NCBI RefSeq assembly: GCF_016648855.1
Contig: NZ_JACLQU010000002.1
Location: 207,610-271,609 of the forward strand
Direction of reading: 5' to 3'
DNA from: Streptococcus parasanguinis
Lineage (GTDB): Bacteria > Bacillota > Bacilli > Lactobacillales > Streptococcaceae
Length of the DNA stretch: 64,000 nt
Position numbers and translations under genes: made by a program. The notes below the pieces were generated by a model, which ran no database searches, was not told the DNA's origin, and saw only the letters and a program-made list of their open reading frames with translations. Shown here one piece after another: positions 1 to 9,831 of this stretch; positions within the stretch are counted from its first letter, which is position 1; every line of letters starts with the position of its first letter.

Positions 1-35
1 AACTTTTTTGCTATTATTAAGAACTAGTGATTAAT

Positions 36-64
36 TTGACAATCAAAGTATTCGATGATAGAAT
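36..64 (+). promoter_or_regulatory. Sigma-A promoter of the first lipoprotein gene
   Basis: A perfect TTGACA box at 36-41 is followed after 17 bp by TAGAAT at 59-64. A good ribosome binding site (AAGGAG) follows ahead of the start at 96. Confidence 0.75.
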
Positions 65-95
65 GAGGTAAAATAAATATAAAGGAGACCATTTT

Positions 96-677
96 ATGAA
101 AAAAATGATCTTATCGACAGCTGCTCTTTTGACGATTGTTTCCCTAGCTGCTTGTTCAAACAAACAAGACACAAAGAAGGAAACTTCAAATAGTCAATCA
201 ACTACTAAAGTGACGAGCAAATCTGCCAACACTTCGAAAAGTAAGGATACTTCAACAGATTCAGAAGATACGTCATCTTCTAGCCTCTTAACAGATGCTG
301 AAATCAGTAAAGCAAAAACTGTTGGGGACTTCAAAAAGTTGTTTGCAAAATTAATGGATCAATCTGTTTCACTTACCGAAGAAGCAGGTACTTCTGTGAC
401 AGGTTCTGCAAAAGAGCAATACGATGCAACTGTTAGCGCCTTGAAGCAAGAATTGGAAAACCAAAAAGATATTTTTAATGAAGGCTTGAAAAGCATCGGT
501 TCAGATAGCACAGTCGTTCCTAAAGAAGACCGTGAAGCTTTGATCGAAAGCTTGAAAGATGCTCGAGAAGAGTTGGAAAGTACTCGTAAAGAAATGAAAG
601 ATATGCAGAAAGAATTGAGTAAATCTCCTGTTGCAGATGACGACAGTGATGATTCAGATTCAGATTCTGAAGAATAA
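96..677 (+). CDS. Lipoprotein of unknown function
   Basis: This encodes a 193-residue exported lipoprotein. The N-terminus is a short basic-hydrophobic signal ending in a lipobox (LAAC), so Cys20 is the likely lipidated residue and the protein should sit on the outer face of the membrane. A Ser/Thr/Lys-rich linker (about residues 22-65) is followed by a charged, probably coiled-coil helical region (about 90-175) and an acidic Asp/Ser tail. No enzymatic motif is visible. It has its own promoter and terminator, so it is a single-gene unit. I do not recognise a named family, and any role is unknown. Confidence 0.85.
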   Translation: MKKMILSTAALLTIVSLAACSNKQDTKKETSNSQSTTKVTSKSANTSKSKDTSTDSEDTSSSSLLTDAEISKAKTVGDFKKLFAKLMDQSVSLTEEAGTSVTGSAKEQYDATVSALKQELENQKDIFNEGLKSIGSDSTVVPKEDREALIESLKDAREELESTRKEMKDMQKELSKSPVADDDSDDSDSDSEE

Positions 678-685
678 AAGGAAGA

Positions 686-722
686 AAAGGTTGGAATTTC
701 CAGCCTTTTTCTTATTTTTTTT
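686..722 (+). terminator. Intrinsic terminator after the lipoprotein gene
   Basis: An AAAAGG-rich stem with one G-T pair and an AATT loop is followed by runs of T. It separates the lipoprotein gene from coiA. Confidence 0.75.
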
Positions 723-728
723 CGAATG
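721..728 (+). promoter_or_regulatory. Candidate ComX (cin/com) box of coiA
   Basis: TTCGAATG lies behind a T-rich tract, 23 bp before the coiA start. It resembles the streptococcal competence sigma factor box TACGAATA at 6 of 8 positions. Late competence genes such as coiA are normally driven by this box. The assignment is inference. Confidence 0.5.
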
Positions 729-750
729 ATATAGATGAGGAGGTGGGCCT

Positions 751-1701
751 ATGTTTATTGCCATGGATAACAATCAAAAGCGGTGGAACTGTATGGAAGA
801 GATCCCAGCTGTGACAGAAGGGCCCTTCTATTGCTTAGCTTGTCATAGTCCAGTGCGTCTAAAAAATGGCTCGGTTCTAAGGGCTCATTTTGCTCATGTA
901 GAATTACAGCATTGTCCCTATCATCACGAAGCGGAGAGTTTTGAACATCTGGAATTGAAAGCCAGTCTTTATGACTGGGCCTCTAAGGAGTCTAATACAG
1001 AAGTAGAAAGTTATTTAGCAGATTTTCAACAAATTGCCGATCTTTTGGTAGTAGACAAGAACTTAGCTTTGGAAGTGCAGTGTAGCTCCCTATCTTTAGA
1101 ACGTTTGAAGGAGAGAAGCGATGCTTATCGATCCCATGGTTACCAGGTCTATTGGTTACTTGGTAAAAAGTTGTGGCTCAAGGAAAGACTGACAAAGCTA
1201 CAGGCTGGTTTTCTTTATTTTAGTCAGAATCGCGGGTTCCATCTTTGGGAATTGGATCTTGAAAAGAAAGAAGTGCGTTTGCAATACCTCATCCATGAGG
1301 ATTTGAGAGGGCGATTGCATTATCAAACAGAAGTTTTCCCTTTTGGCCAAAGGTCTTTACTGGAAGTCTTACGGACCCCTTATCTTTCACAACCCATGCG
1401 GCAAATGGCAGTCGAGCTCGATCGTACATTTTTAACGTATATCCAGCAGCAACTCTTTTATCGTCACCCAAAGTGGCTGAAGCTTCAGGAAGAACTCTAT
1501 TTGCAGGGAAACCATCTGATGGAACTGGGGCTGGATTTCTTTTATCCTCTTTGTCGTCCGATCCTTTCACAGAACTTGCTTCAAATTGAAGAGGATGTAG
1601 AAGATTACTACCAGCAGTTTATGACCTATTATCAGTCGCAAGGGATCCAACCTGTTCAGATCCTTTATCCCCCACGTTTTTATGCTCAGCAGAAAAGCTA
1701 A
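751..1701 (+). CDS. coiA: Competence protein CoiA
   Basis: This is a 316-residue CoiA-family protein, needed in streptococci after DNA uptake for transformation and thought to act in processing of incoming DNA. The N-terminus has a zinc-ribbon-like segment (CLACHSPV, then the H-rich stretch AHFAHVELQHC). The central nuclease-like core shows D97 followed by the E108-x-Q110 motif (LALEVQCS), the usual signature of the CoiA restriction-endonuclease-like fold. GAGGAGGT precedes ATG 751. It is followed by pepF, an O-methyltransferase gene and prsA, an order I recall from pneumococcus. A ComX-box-like sequence lies upstream, consistent with late competence expression. Confidence 0.93.
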   Translation: MFIAMDNNQKRWNCMEEIPAVTEGPFYCLACHSPVRLKNGSVLRAHFAHVELQHCPYHHEAESFEHLELKASLYDWASKESNTEVESYLADFQQIADLLVVDKNLALEVQCSSLSLERLKERSDAYRSHGYQVYWLLGKKLWLKERLTKLQAGFLYFSQNRGFHLWELDLEKKEVRLQYLIHEDLRGRLHYQTEVFPFGQRSLLEVLRTPYLSQPMRQMAVELDRTFLTYIQQQLFYRHPKWLKLQEELYLQGNHLMELGLDFFYPLCRPILSQNLLQIEEDVEDYYQQFMTYYQSQGIQPVQILYPPRFYAQQKS

Positions 1702-1773
1702 CTTTCTAAGATAGAAATCCTCCCGAAATGTTCATTTTTATGCTAAAATAGAACCATTGGAGGATTAATCGAA

Positions 1774-3576
1774 ATGGTAAAACAACGTAATGAAATTGAT
1801 GAAAAATACCAATGGGATTTGTCGACTATTTTTGCGACAGATCAAGCTTGGGAAGAAGAAGCAGCTAGCTTAGCTGCAGATATTAAAGCAGCAAGCCACT
1901 ATGCTGGTCATTTGTTGGATTCAGCGCAAACACTGTTGGATACAACCAATGCATATTTAGAATTGAGCCGTCGTTTAGAAAAGGTCTACGTCTATGCCCA
2001 TATGAAAAATGACCAAGACACACGAGTGGCTAAATACCAAGAGTACCAATCAAAAGGGATGTCTCTTTATAGCTTGTTAGGTGAAACCTTTGCCTTCTAT
2101 GAGCCTGAATTCATGGCCATTACGGATGAGCAATACAAAGCCTTTGTGAGTGAGGTTCCAGCCTTAGAACAATATGGTCATTATTTTGATCGTTTGCTAG
2201 AGAAAAAAGAACATGTCTTGTCTCAAAAAGAAGAGGAATTACTTGCAGGAGCTGGTGAGATCTTTGCGGCTGGTGGTGAAACCTTTGAAATCTTGGACAA
2301 TGCAGATATTGTTTTCCCAACTGTACATGATGACAAGGGCGAAGAAGTTCAATTAACCCATGGAAACTATATTTCTTTGGTAGAATCAAAAGATCGTGCC
2401 GTTCGTAAAGAAGCTTACGAAGGTCTCTACAAGGTCTATGGACAGTACCAACATACCTATGCTAAAACCTTGCAAACCAATGTGAAAGTTCATAACTTTA
2501 ATGCTAAAGTTCGCAAATTCTCTTCTGCCCGTGAAGCGGCCCTTTCTGAAAACTTTGTACCAGAAAGTGTTTATGATAGCTTGGTAGCAGCTGTGAACAA
2601 ACATTTGCCACTCTTGCAACGCTATGTGCAATTGCGTTCAAAAATTCTTGGAATCTCAGACTTGAAGATGTACGATATGTATACGCCATTATCCGATACA
2701 GACTACAAGTTTACCTATGAAGAATCGTTGGCCAAAGCAGAAGAAGTCTTGGCTGTTTTGGGTGAGGACTACCTTTCTCGTGTGAAACGTGCCTTTAGCG
2801 AACGGTGGATTGATGTGCATGTCAACCAAGGAAAACGCTCAGGTGCCTATTCAGGTGGTTCTTATGATACCAATGCCTTTATGTTGTTGAACTGGCAAGA
2901 TACATTGGATAATCTCTTCACCTTGGTGCATGAAACTGGTCACAGTATGCATTCTAGCTATACCCGTGAAACCCAGCCGTATGTCTATGGAGACTACTCT
3001 ATTTTCCTTGCTGAAATTGCCTCTACAACCAATGAAAATATCTTGACAGAACGTCTCCTAGAAGAAGTAGAAGACGATGCAACTCGTTTTGCTATTTTGA
3101 ATCACTTCTTGGATGGCTTCCGTGGAACCGTCTTCCGTCAAACACAGTTTGCCGAATTTGAGCATGCTATCCATAAAGCAGACCAAGAAGGTACCGTTTT
3201 GACTAGTGAATTCTTGAACAACCTCTATGCAGAACTCAATGAGAAATACTACGGTCTTTCAAAAGAAGACAACCCTGAAATCCAATATGAATGGGCTCGT
3301 ATTCCTCACTTCTACTATAACTACTACGTTTTCCAATATTCAACTGGTTTTGCAGCAGCTTCAGCTTTAGCTGAAAAAATCGTTCATGGAACCCAAGAAG
3401 ATCGTGACAAATATATCGACTACTTGAAGGCTGGAAACTCTGATTATCCACTCAATGTTATCCGCAAAGCAGGTGTGGATATGGAAAAAGAAGACTATTT
3501 GGACGCAGCCTTTGCGGTCTTTGAACGTCGTTTGAATGAATTTGAAGCCCTAGTGGAAAAATTAGGACTCGCATAA
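1774..3576 (+). CDS. pepF: Oligoendopeptidase F
   Basis: This is a 600-residue cytoplasmic zinc metallopeptidase of family M3 that cleaves short peptides, for example those imported by oligopeptide transporters. The zinc motif HETGH is at residues 386-390 (H386, E387, H390), with the third ligand expected in the following acidic helix (AEIASTTNE). Length matches the family. A TAAAAT -10 element at about 1744-1749 and GGAGG before the ATG suggest its own promoter. The next gene starts one base after its stop, so the methyltransferase is probably co-transcribed. Confidence 0.95.
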   Translation: MVKQRNEIDEKYQWDLSTIFATDQAWEEEAASLAADIKAASHYAGHLLDSAQTLLDTTNAYLELSRRLEKVYVYAHMKNDQDTRVAKYQEYQSKGMSLYSLLGETFAFYEPEFMAITDEQYKAFVSEVPALEQYGHYFDRLLEKKEHVLSQKEEELLAGAGEIFAAGGETFEILDNADIVFPTVHDDKGEEVQLTHGNYISLVESKDRAVRKEAYEGLYKVYGQYQHTYAKTLQTNVKVHNFNAKVRKFSSAREAALSENFVPESVYDSLVAAVNKHLPLLQRYVQLRSKILGISDLKMYDMYTPLSDTDYKFTYEESLAKAEEVLAVLGEDYLSRVKRAFSERWIDVHVNQGKRSGAYSGGSYDTNAFMLLNWQDTLDNLFTLVHETGHSMHSSYTRETQPYVYGDYSIFLAEIASTTNENILTERLLEEVEDDATRFAILNHFLDGFRGTVFRQTQFAEFEHAIHKADQEGTVLTSEFLNNLYAELNEKYYGLSKEDNPEIQYEWARIPHFYYNYYVFQYSTGFAAASALAEKIVHGTQEDRDKYIDYLKAGNSDYPLNVIRKAGVDMEKEDYLDAAFAVFERRLNEFEALVEKLGLA

Positions 3577-3577
3577 G

Positions 3578-4297
3578 ATGGTAGAGTCTTATAGTAAAAA
3601 CGCCAACCACAATATGCGCCGGCCAGTCGTTAAAGACGAGATCGTTGACTTTATGCGGACCCGTCAAAAACCGGTAGCTGGTGCCCTGAAGGAATTAGAA
3701 GCATTCGCCCGCAAGGAAAATATTCCCATCATCCCGCATGAAACGGTAGCATACTTTAGACTACTCTTGCAAGCTTTACAACCAAAGAAAATCCTTGAAA
3801 TTGGGACAGCAATTGGATTTTCAGCCCTCTTAATGGCTGAACATGTTCCCAATGCACAAATTACCACTATTGATCGGAATGAAGAAATGATTGGTTTTGC
3901 CAAGGAAAATCTGGCTAAATACGATCAGAGAAAGCAAATCACCTTGCTTGAAGGAGATGCTGTAGATATTTTACAGGATTTAACAGAGACCTATGACTTT
4001 GTCTTTATGGACTCAGCCAAGTCTAAATACATTGTCTTTTTGCCACGGATTCTCGAACTCTTAGAAGTTGGAGGAATTGTGGTACTGGATGATATTTTCC
4101 AAGGGGGAGATGTTGCCAAAGACATCATGGAAGTGCGTCGTGGGCAACGAACCATTTATCGTGGGCTTCAGAACCTCTTTAATGCAACTCTTAATCATCC
4201 AGATTTAACCGCTAGTTTAGTGCCACTTGGAGATGGTATTTTGATGATTCGTAAAAATGCAGAGACGGTAACCTTGCCAGATCCTAGCTCTTTTTAG
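3578..4297 (+). CDS. SAM-dependent O-methyltransferase
   Basis: This is a 239-residue class I methyltransferase of the catechol-O-methyltransferase-like (Methyltransf_3) family. The SAM-binding glycine motif is EIGTAIGFSALLMAE, followed by the acidic TTIDRNEE strand and the metal/substrate region FVFMDSAKSKY. The substrate is unknown. It starts 1 nt after the pepF stop, so translational coupling is likely. The start is somewhat uncertain because the first about 20 residues look less conserved than the rest. A later start is possible. Confidence 0.85.
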   Translation: MVESYSKNANHNMRRPVVKDEIVDFMRTRQKPVAGALKELEAFARKENIPIIPHETVAYFRLLLQALQPKKILEIGTAIGFSALLMAEHVPNAQITTIDRNEEMIGFAKENLAKYDQRKQITLLEGDAVDILQDLTETYDFVFMDSAKSKYIVFLPRILELLEVGGIVVLDDIFQGGDVAKDIMEVRRGQRTIYRGLQNLFNATLNHPDLTASLVPLGDGILMIRKNAETVTLPDPSSF

Positions 4298-4328
4298 GTT
4301 AATTTAAGGTATTCTCTCTAATTTGTGG

Positions 4329-4334
4329 TAAAAT
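4329..4334 (+). promoter_or_regulatory. Promoter -10 element before prsA
   Basis: TAAAAT preceded by TGTGG (extended-10-like) lies about 35 bp before the prsA start. No convincing -35 box is seen. Confidence 0.45.
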
Positions 4335-4369
4335 AGAAGAAGTTTAAAAAGGAACGGAGAATAATTTTC

Positions 4370-5314
4370 ATGAAGAAAAAACTTGTAGCAGGTGCTGTGA
4401 CCTTGCTATCAGTCCTAACTTTAGCAGCATGTACAAATGGTACAAACAAAGACGTCGTGACCATGAAAGGGGACACGATTACAGTTTCTGATTTCTATGA
4501 TGAAATCAAAACAAACCAAGGAGCTCAACAAGTTCTTTTCCAAATGACCATCAATAAAGTCTTTGAAAAAGAATATGGATCAAAAGTTTCTGATAAAGAA
4601 GTCGATAAAGAATTGGCTAAACAAAAGAAACAATTGGGGAACCAATTCGATGCTTACTTGGCGCAACAAGGTTTGACGGAAGAAACAGCGAAGAAACAAA
4701 TCCGTAGCAATATGTTGTTGGAATATGCAGTTAATCAAGCTGCTAAGAAAGATATCAAAGAGTCAGACTACAAGGCGGCTTTTGAATCTTACACACCAGA
4801 AGTAACAGCACAAATTATTAAGTTGGATTCTGAAGATAAAGCAAAAGAAGTGTTGGAAGCTGCTAAAGCGGAAGGTGCAGACTTTGCCCAAATCGCCAAA
4901 GACAATTCGACAGATACTGCTACAAAAGACAAAGGTGGCGAAGTCAAGTTCGATTCAGGAACAACAGATATTCCATCTCAAGTCAAAGAAGCTGCCTTTA
5001 AGTTGGATGAAAATGGAATTTCAGATGTCATCACAGTTTCAGCAGGTCAAAACTATTCTGCTAGCTACTATATTGTCAAATTGAACAAGAAGACAGAAAA
5101 AGGTTCTGACTGGAAGAAATACGAAAAACGTCTGAAAGAGATCATTGTTGACAGTCGTAAGCAAGATACTAACTACATCCGTAGCATTATTGCAAAAGCG
5201 ATGACCAATGCCAATATCAAGGTCAAGGATGATGCCTTCAAATCAACATTCAACCAATATTTGCAAAATATCGGTGTTGAAACAAGCGGTAGCAGCTCAT
5301 CATCTAAAAAATAG
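4370..5314 (+). CDS. prsA: Foldase lipoprotein PrsA (peptidyl-prolyl isomerase)
   Basis: This is a 314-residue surface lipoprotein that assists folding of secreted proteins after Sec export. The signal peptide ends in the lipobox LAAC (lipidated Cys about residue 21). An N-terminal chaperone-like helical region (about 30-140) is followed by a parvulin-type PPIase domain (about 145-240, containing KGGEVKFDSG and the FKLDENGISD segment) and a C-terminal helical region with a Ser/Lys tail. It has its own -10 element. It likely serves the exported proteins in this genome, including the large proteases. Assignment by domain order and length is firm. Confidence 0.95.
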   Translation: MKKKLVAGAVTLLSVLTLAACTNGTNKDVVTMKGDTITVSDFYDEIKTNQGAQQVLFQMTINKVFEKEYGSKVSDKEVDKELAKQKKQLGNQFDAYLAQQGLTEETAKKQIRSNMLLEYAVNQAAKKDIKESDYKAAFESYTPEVTAQIIKLDSEDKAKEVLEAAKAEGADFAQIAKDNSTDTATKDKGGEVKFDSGTTDIPSQVKEAAFKLDENGISDVITVSAGQNYSASYYIVKLNKKTEKGSDWKKYEKRLKEIIVDSRKQDTNYIRSIIAKAMTNANIKVKDDAFKSTFNQYLQNIGVETSGSSSSSKK

Positions 5315-5343
5315 TTGACGGTTCCTTTTGGAACTTGTATAAT
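5315..5343 (+). promoter_or_regulatory. Promoter of the T-box / alaS operon
   Basis: TTGACG (5315-5320), 17 bp, TATAAT (5338-5343). The spacer contains a perfect short inverted repeat, GTTCC-TTTT-GGAAC, at 5321-5334. Confidence 0.75.
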
Positions 5344-5349
5344 GAAATA

Positions 5350-5515
5350 GTTGAGAATAAATCATTGTTACTCGGAATCAGAGAAGTGGCGGGGGTGCGA
5401 GCCATGGAAGGGAAATGATTTTGCTACTCGGCTGAGACAATTGCATACAAAATGAAGAATGACAAGTTCATTGAATGAAGGTGGTACCGCGGTTTTTCGC
5501 CCTTCGTTTAGTGGC
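5350..5515 (+). promoter_or_regulatory. T-box leader, alanine type
   Basis: This tRNA-sensing leader controls the downstream operon. The highly conserved T-box core AAGGTGGTACCGCGG is at 5478-5492 and is part of both the antiterminator and the competing terminator (GAAGG...CGCCCTTCG followed by T-rich sequence). Upstream, a stem I can be folded with base pairs ATTGT/ACAAT and CTCGG/CTGAG. The specifier is best read as GCT (Ala) at 5423-5425, which agrees with alaS in the operon. Uncharged tRNA-Ala would promote read-through. The specifier reading is by eye; the T-box itself is unmistakable. Confidence 0.9.
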
Positions 5516-5567
5516 TTGTCTTTTGTTTGTGAATCGTTCTCTGAAGCTTTTCAAAGGAGATCAAAAG

Positions 5568-6053
5568 ATGAGAACCTATCAAGTGAAACAAAAATTTCGA
5601 TTGGGTGGCGAACGCTTCGATATCAAAGATGAGTTAGGAAATGTCGAATACCAGGTTGAGGGATCCTTTCTTAAGATTCCCAAGACTTTTACCATTTATG
5701 ATAAGAATGGAGAAAAAGTTAGCCATATCACCAAAAAAACAATCAGCCTTCTTCCAAAATTTGAGGTTGAGTTGATAAATGGGGACCGCTTTTATATCCA
5801 TAAAAAGCTGACGCTCTTCAGAGACAAATACGAAATCGAAGATTTGGGGCTTCGGGTGCAGGGAAATATCTGGGACCTGGAATTCAAATTGTTCGATGAT
5901 CGGGATCAAATCGTCGCTGAGATTAGCAAAGAACTCTTTCATCTAACCTCTACTTATCAAGTATCGGTTTATGAGGATGAATACGCTGATTTAGTCATCT
6001 CACTGTGTGTCGCTATCGATTATGTCGAAATGTTAGAAGCAGGCACCAACTAA
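5568..6053 (+). CDS. LURP-one-related (DUF567/YxjI) family protein
   Basis: This is a 161-residue protein of the LURP-one/Tubby-like beta-barrel family: repeated short beta strands such as KQKFRLGGERFDIKDE and YEVED-type hairpins (IHKKLTLFRDKYEIEDL). The molecular function of bacterial members is unknown. I chose ATG 5568 because AAGGAG lies directly before it. An in-frame ATG at 5475 falls inside the T-box antiterminator and cannot be the natural start. It sits between the alanine T-box and alaS, so its expression should be tied to tRNA-Ala charging. Confidence 0.88.
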   Translation: MRTYQVKQKFRLGGERFDIKDELGNVEYQVEGSFLKIPKTFTIYDKNGEKVSHITKKTISLLPKFEVELINGDRFYIHKKLTLFRDKYEIEDLGLRVQGNIWDLEFKLFDDRDQIVAEISKELFHLTSTYQVSVYEDEYADLVISLCVAIDYVEMLEAGTN

Positions 6054-6077
6054 TCTTATAAAAATTAGGAGACAAAT

Positions 6078-8696
6078 ATGAAACAATTATCTAGTGCACA
6101 AGTCCGCCAAATGTGGCTTGATTTCTGGGCAAGCAAAGGCCACTCAGTAGAACCATCTGTTAGCTTGGTTCCTGTAAACGACCCAACCCTTTTGTGGATT
6201 AACTCAGGGGTTGCCACTCTTAAGAAATACTTTGATGGGACCATCAAACCTGAAAACCCACGGATTACCAATGCTCAAAAGGCTATTCGTACCAATGATA
6301 TCGAAAACGTAGGGAAGACTGCTCGTCACCATACTATGTTTGAAATGTTGGGGAACTTCTCCATCGGGGATTACTTCCGTGATGAAGCCATTACTTGGGC
6401 TTATGAGCTTTTGACAAGTCCTGAATGGTTCGACTTCCCCAAAGACAAACTTTACATGACCTATTACCCTGACGACAAAGATTCATACAACCGTTGGATC
6501 GCTGTTGGTGTGGATCCAAGTCACTTGATTCCAATCGAAGACAACTTCTGGGAAATCGGTGCGGGACCTTCTGGACCAGATACTGAAATCTTCTTTGACC
6601 GTGGTGAAGCTTTTGACCCTGATAATATCGGTCTTCGTCTTCTTGCAGAAGATATCGAAAACGACCGTTACATCGAAATCTGGAACATTGTCTTGTCACA
6701 ATTTAACGCTGACCCTGCTGTTCCTCGTAGCGAATACAAGGAATTGCCACACAAGAACATTGATACGGGCGCTGGTTTAGAGCGTTTGGTAGCCGTTATC
6801 CAAGGGGCGAAGACCAACTTTGAAACAGACCTCTTCATGCCGATTATCCGTGAAGTTGAAAAGATGTCTGGAAAAACCTATGATCCAGATGGCGACAACA
6901 TGAGCTTCAAGGTGATTGCAGACCACATCCGTTCGCTTTCATTTGCGATTGGAGATGGGGCTCTTCCTGGTAATGAAGGTCGCGGTTACGTTCTTCGTCG
7001 TCTCCTCCGTCGTGCTTCTATGCATGGTCAAAAATTGGGGATCGAAGGAACCTTCTTGTATAAATTGGTTCCAACCGTTGGGAAGATCATGGAAAGTTAC
7101 TACCCAGAAGTACTTGAAAAACAAGACTTCATCGAGAAAATCATCAAGAGTGAAGAAGAGTCATTTGCTCGTACTTTGAACTCTGGTCAACACTTTGCCC
7201 AAACCATCGTTGAAGACTTGAAAGAAAAAGGCCAAACGGTTATCGCTGGTCAAGATGTCTTCAAACTCTATGATACATACGGATTCCCAGTAGAATTGAC
7301 AGAAGAAATCGCCGAAGAAGCTGGAATGACAGTCGACCGTGAAGGCTTTGAAGCAGCTATGAAGGAACAACAAGAGCGTGCGCGTGCATCAGCTGTTAAA
7401 GGCGGATCTATGGGGATGCAAAATGAAACCCTTCAAAATATCACAGTTGAAAGTGTCTTTAACTATAATGCTAGTCAATTGCCTTCTAAGTTGGTGGCTA
7501 TCGTAGCGGACAATGCTGAAGTAGAAGCTGTTTCAGAAGGAACTGCATCACTGATCTTTGCAGAAACCCCATTCTACGCTGAAATGGGTGGACAAGTTGC
7601 GGACCACGGTCAAATCTTGGATGCGGCAGGAAATGTCGTAGCGACTGTAACAGACGTTCAAAAAGCACCAAATGGACAAGCACTCCATACTGTTGAAGTC
7701 CTTGCTCCTCTTGCCTTGAACCAAGAATACACCTTGGCCATTGACACTAATCGTCGTCACCGTGTTATGAAGAACCACACAGCAACTCACTTGCTCCATG
7801 CGGCTCTTCACAATATTCTTGGTAACCACGCAACCCAAGCAGGATCTCTCAACGAAGTAGAATTCCTTCGCTTTGACTTCACTCACTTCCAAGCTGTCAC
7901 TCCTGAAGAATTGCGTGCTATTGAACAGCAAGTCAATGAAAAAATCTGGGAAGCGATCGCAGTTCAGACTGTTGAAACAGATATCGATACTGCTAAAGAA
8001 ATGGGAGCCATGGCCCTCTTTGGTGAGAAATACGGTAAAGAAGTCCGTGTTGTCACCATCGGTGACTACTCAGTGGAACTCTGTGGTGGTACCCATGTAG
8101 GCAATACTTCTGAAATCGGTCTCTTCAAGATTGTCAAAGAAGAAGGGATCGGATCAGGAACTCGTCGTATCTTGGCAGTGACTGGTAAGGAAGCCTTCGA
8201 AGCTTATCGTGATCAAGAAGATGCTCTGAAAGCAGTCGCAGCAACCTTGAAAGCACCTCAACTCAAGGAAGTTCCTCATAAGGTGGAAGGCCTTCAAGAG
8301 CAGCTCCGTCAATTGCAAAAAGAAAATGCAGAATTGAAGGAAAAAGCAGCGGCTGCAGCAGCAGGTGATGTCTTCAAACATGTTCAAGAAGCAAATGGTC
8401 ACAGCTTTATCGCAAGCCAAGTTTCTGTATCAGATGCAGGTGCCCTTCGTACCTTTGCGGATAACTGGAAACAAAAAGACTACTCTGATGTGCTTGTCCT
8501 TGTCGCAGCCATCGGTGACAAAGTGAATGTCCTTGTAGCCAGCAAGACAAAAGATGTACACGCAGGTAATGTGATTAAAGAATTGGCTCCAATCGTTGAT
8601 GGACGTGGCGGTGGAAAACCAGACATGGCCATGGCAGGAGGAAGCAACCAAGCGAAAATCCAAGAATTGTTGGATGCCGTAGCAGGTAAATTGTAA
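6078..8696 (+). CDS. alaS: Alanyl-tRNA synthetase
   Basis: This 872-residue enzyme attaches alanine to tRNA-Ala and edits Ser/Gly mischarging. The N-terminal class II aminoacylation core begins at residue 1 ([13 protein letters not shown], then the [13 protein letters not shown] motif). The editing domain carries the zinc-site motif HTATH (H567, H571) and CGGTH (C669 to H673). The C-terminal coiled coil and DHHA1-type domain end in [14 protein letters not shown]. Length matches bacterial AlaRS. It is the second gene behind the alanine T-box, 24 bp after the LURP-one gene, with AGGAG before the ATG. Confidence 0.98.
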   Translation: MKQLSSAQVRQMWLDFWASKGHSVEPSVSLVPVNDPTLLWINSGVATLKKYFDGTIKPENPRITNAQKAIRTNDIENVGKTARHHTMFEMLGNFSIGDYFRDEAITWAYELLTSPEWFDFPKDKLYMTYYPDDKDSYNRWIAVGVDPSHLIPIEDNFWEIGAGPSGPDTEIFFDRGEAFDPDNIGLRLLAEDIENDRYIEIWNIVLSQFNADPAVPRSEYKELPHKNIDTGAGLERLVAVIQGAKTNFETDLFMPIIREVEKMSGKTYDPDGDNMSFKVIADHIRSLSFAIGDGALPGNEGRGYVLRRLLRRASMHGQKLGIEGTFLYKLVPTVGKIMESYYPEVLEKQDFIEKIIKSEEESFARTLNSGQHFAQTIVEDLKEKGQTVIAGQDVFKLYDTYGFPVELTEEIAEEAGMTVDREGFEAAMKEQQERARASAVKGGSMGMQNETLQNITVESVFNYNASQLPSKLVAIVADNAEVEAVSEGTASLIFAETPFYAEMGGQVADHGQILDAAGNVVATVTDVQKAPNGQALHTVEVLAPLALNQEYTLAIDTNRRHRVMKNHTATHLLHAALHNILGNHATQAGSLNEVEFLRFDFTHFQAVTPEELRAIEQQVNEKIWEAIAVQTVETDIDTAKEMGAMALFGEKYGKEVRVVTIGDYSVELCGGTHVGNTSEIGLFKIVKEEGIGSGTRRILAVTGKEAFEAYRDQEDALKAVAATLKAPQLKEVPHKVEGLQEQLRQLQKENAELKEKAAAAAAGDVFKHVQEANGHSFIASQVSVSDAGALRTFADNWKQKDYSDVLVLVAAIGDKVNVLVASKTKDVHAGNVIKELAPIVDGRGGGKPDMAMAGGSNQAKIQELLDAVAGKL

Positions 8697-8703
8697 TAAA
8701 CAG

Positions 8704-8736
8704 AAGAGGTTGGATGTTTGTCCGACCTCTTTTTTC
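8704..8736 (+). terminator. Intrinsic terminator of the alaS operon
   Basis: AAGAGGTTGGA / TCCGACCTCTT stem with a six-base loop, followed by a T run. Confidence 0.85.
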
Positions 8737-8770
8737 TAAAAAGAAACATATCCAATCAGAAAAAATTGCA

Positions 8771-8803
8771 ACAAAAAACCTTTCCAGATGGAAAGGTTTT
8801 TGT
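8771..8803 (-). terminator. Intrinsic terminator of nrdF (bidirectional)
   Basis: A perfect stem of about 14 bp (ACAAAAAACCTTTCC paired with its complement around an AGAT loop), with T runs on both strands. It lies 2 bp beyond the nrdF stop on the minus strand. Confidence 0.85.
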
Positions 8804-8804
8804 C

Positions 8805-9764
8805 TTATAGGCCGTAGTTGTAATCGTCATCCTGCATGGCTTCTACTTCACCGAGAAGGTAACCATTTCCGACTTGAGAGAAGAAGTCGTGGTTGGATGT
8901 ACCGGTCGAGATCCCATTCATGACGATTGGGTTGACATCATCTGCTGAGTCTGGGAAGAGTGGATCTTGTCCCAAGTTCATGAGGGCTTTATTGGCGTTG
9001 TAACGAAGGAAGGTCTTGACTTCCTCAGTCCAGCCCACACCATCATAGAGGCTCTCTGTATAGCCTTCTTCATTCTCATAGAGGGTGTAGAGTAAGTCAT
9101 ACATCCATTCTTTGAGTTTTTCTTGTTCCTCTTCTGGTAATTCGTTAAATCCAAGTTGGAACTTGTAGCCGATATAGGTTCCGTGAACAGATTCGTCCCG
9201 AATGATCAACTTGATGATCTCAGCCACGTTGGCCAACTTGTTGTTTCCAAGATAGTAGAGCGGTGTGAAGAAACCAGAGTAGAAGAGGAAGGTTTCAAGA
9301 AAGACGCTAGCAACTTTCTTTTCTAGAGGAGTGCCATTGAGGTAGATTTCATTGATGATCTCTGCCTTCTTTTGAAGGAAAGGATTGGTATCAGTCCATT
9401 CGAAAATCTCTTCGATTTCTGACTTGGTATTCAAGGTAGAAAAGATGGAAGAGTAGGACTTAGCATGGACAGATTCCATAAATTGGATGTTGTTAAAGAC
9501 AGCTTCTTCATGGGGAGTACGGATATCTGCACGAAGAGCTTGCACACCCGTTTCAGACTGCATGGTATCTAACAGAGTCAATCCACCAAAGACTTTACCA
9601 ACGAGGTCTTTTTCTTTATTAGACAACTTTCTCCAGTCATCTAGGTCGTTTGACAAAGGGATACGTGTATCCAACCAGAATTGCTCGGTTAGCTTTTCCC
9701 AAGTAGATTTATCGATGACATCCTCGATGGCATTCCAGTTAATGGCTTTGTAGTATGTTTCCAT
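8805..9764 (-). CDS. nrdF: Ribonucleotide reductase class Ib, beta subunit NrdF
   Basis: This 319-residue protein is the radical-generating small subunit of the class Ib (manganese/iron) ribonucleotide reductase that makes dNTPs aerobically. The ferritin-like helical bundle carries the metal-ligand motifs DKSTWEKL...EKDLVGKVF and ESVHAKSYSSIFST, then RDESVHGTYIGY. I chose the start METYYKAINW, the usual family N-terminus. Two further in-frame starts lie 6 and 9 bp upstream. It follows nrdE on the same strand after a 112-bp gap holding a hairpin terminator and an extended -10-like sequence, so partly independent transcription is likely. No nrdI is present in this cluster. Confidence 0.95.
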   Translation of the reverse strand: METYYKAINWNAIEDVIDKSTWEKLTEQFWLDTRIPLSNDLDDWRKLSNKEKDLVGKVFGGLTLLDTMQSETGVQALRADIRTPHEEAVFNNIQFMESVHAKSYSSIFSTLNTKSEIEEIFEWTDTNPFLQKKAEIINEIYLNGTPLEKKVASVFLETFLFYSGFFTPLYYLGNNKLANVAEIIKLIIRDESVHGTYIGYKFQLGFNELPEEEQEKLKEWMYDLLYTLYENEEGYTESLYDGVGWTEEVKTFLRYNANKALMNLGQDPLFPDSADDVNPIVMNGISTGTSNHDFFSQVGNGYLLGEVEAMQDDDYNYGL

Positions 9765-9831
9765 TTGCATCACTTTCTTTTTCTATTCATTCAATCGTTA
9801 CTATTCTACCATAAATGGATAGAATACGCAC

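Noticed and set aside
5475..5567. Upstream in-frame extension of the LURP-one gene starting at ATG 5475
   Set aside because: It lies inside the T-box antiterminator/terminator and lacks a ribosome binding site; the ATG at 5568 has AAGGAG directly upstream.
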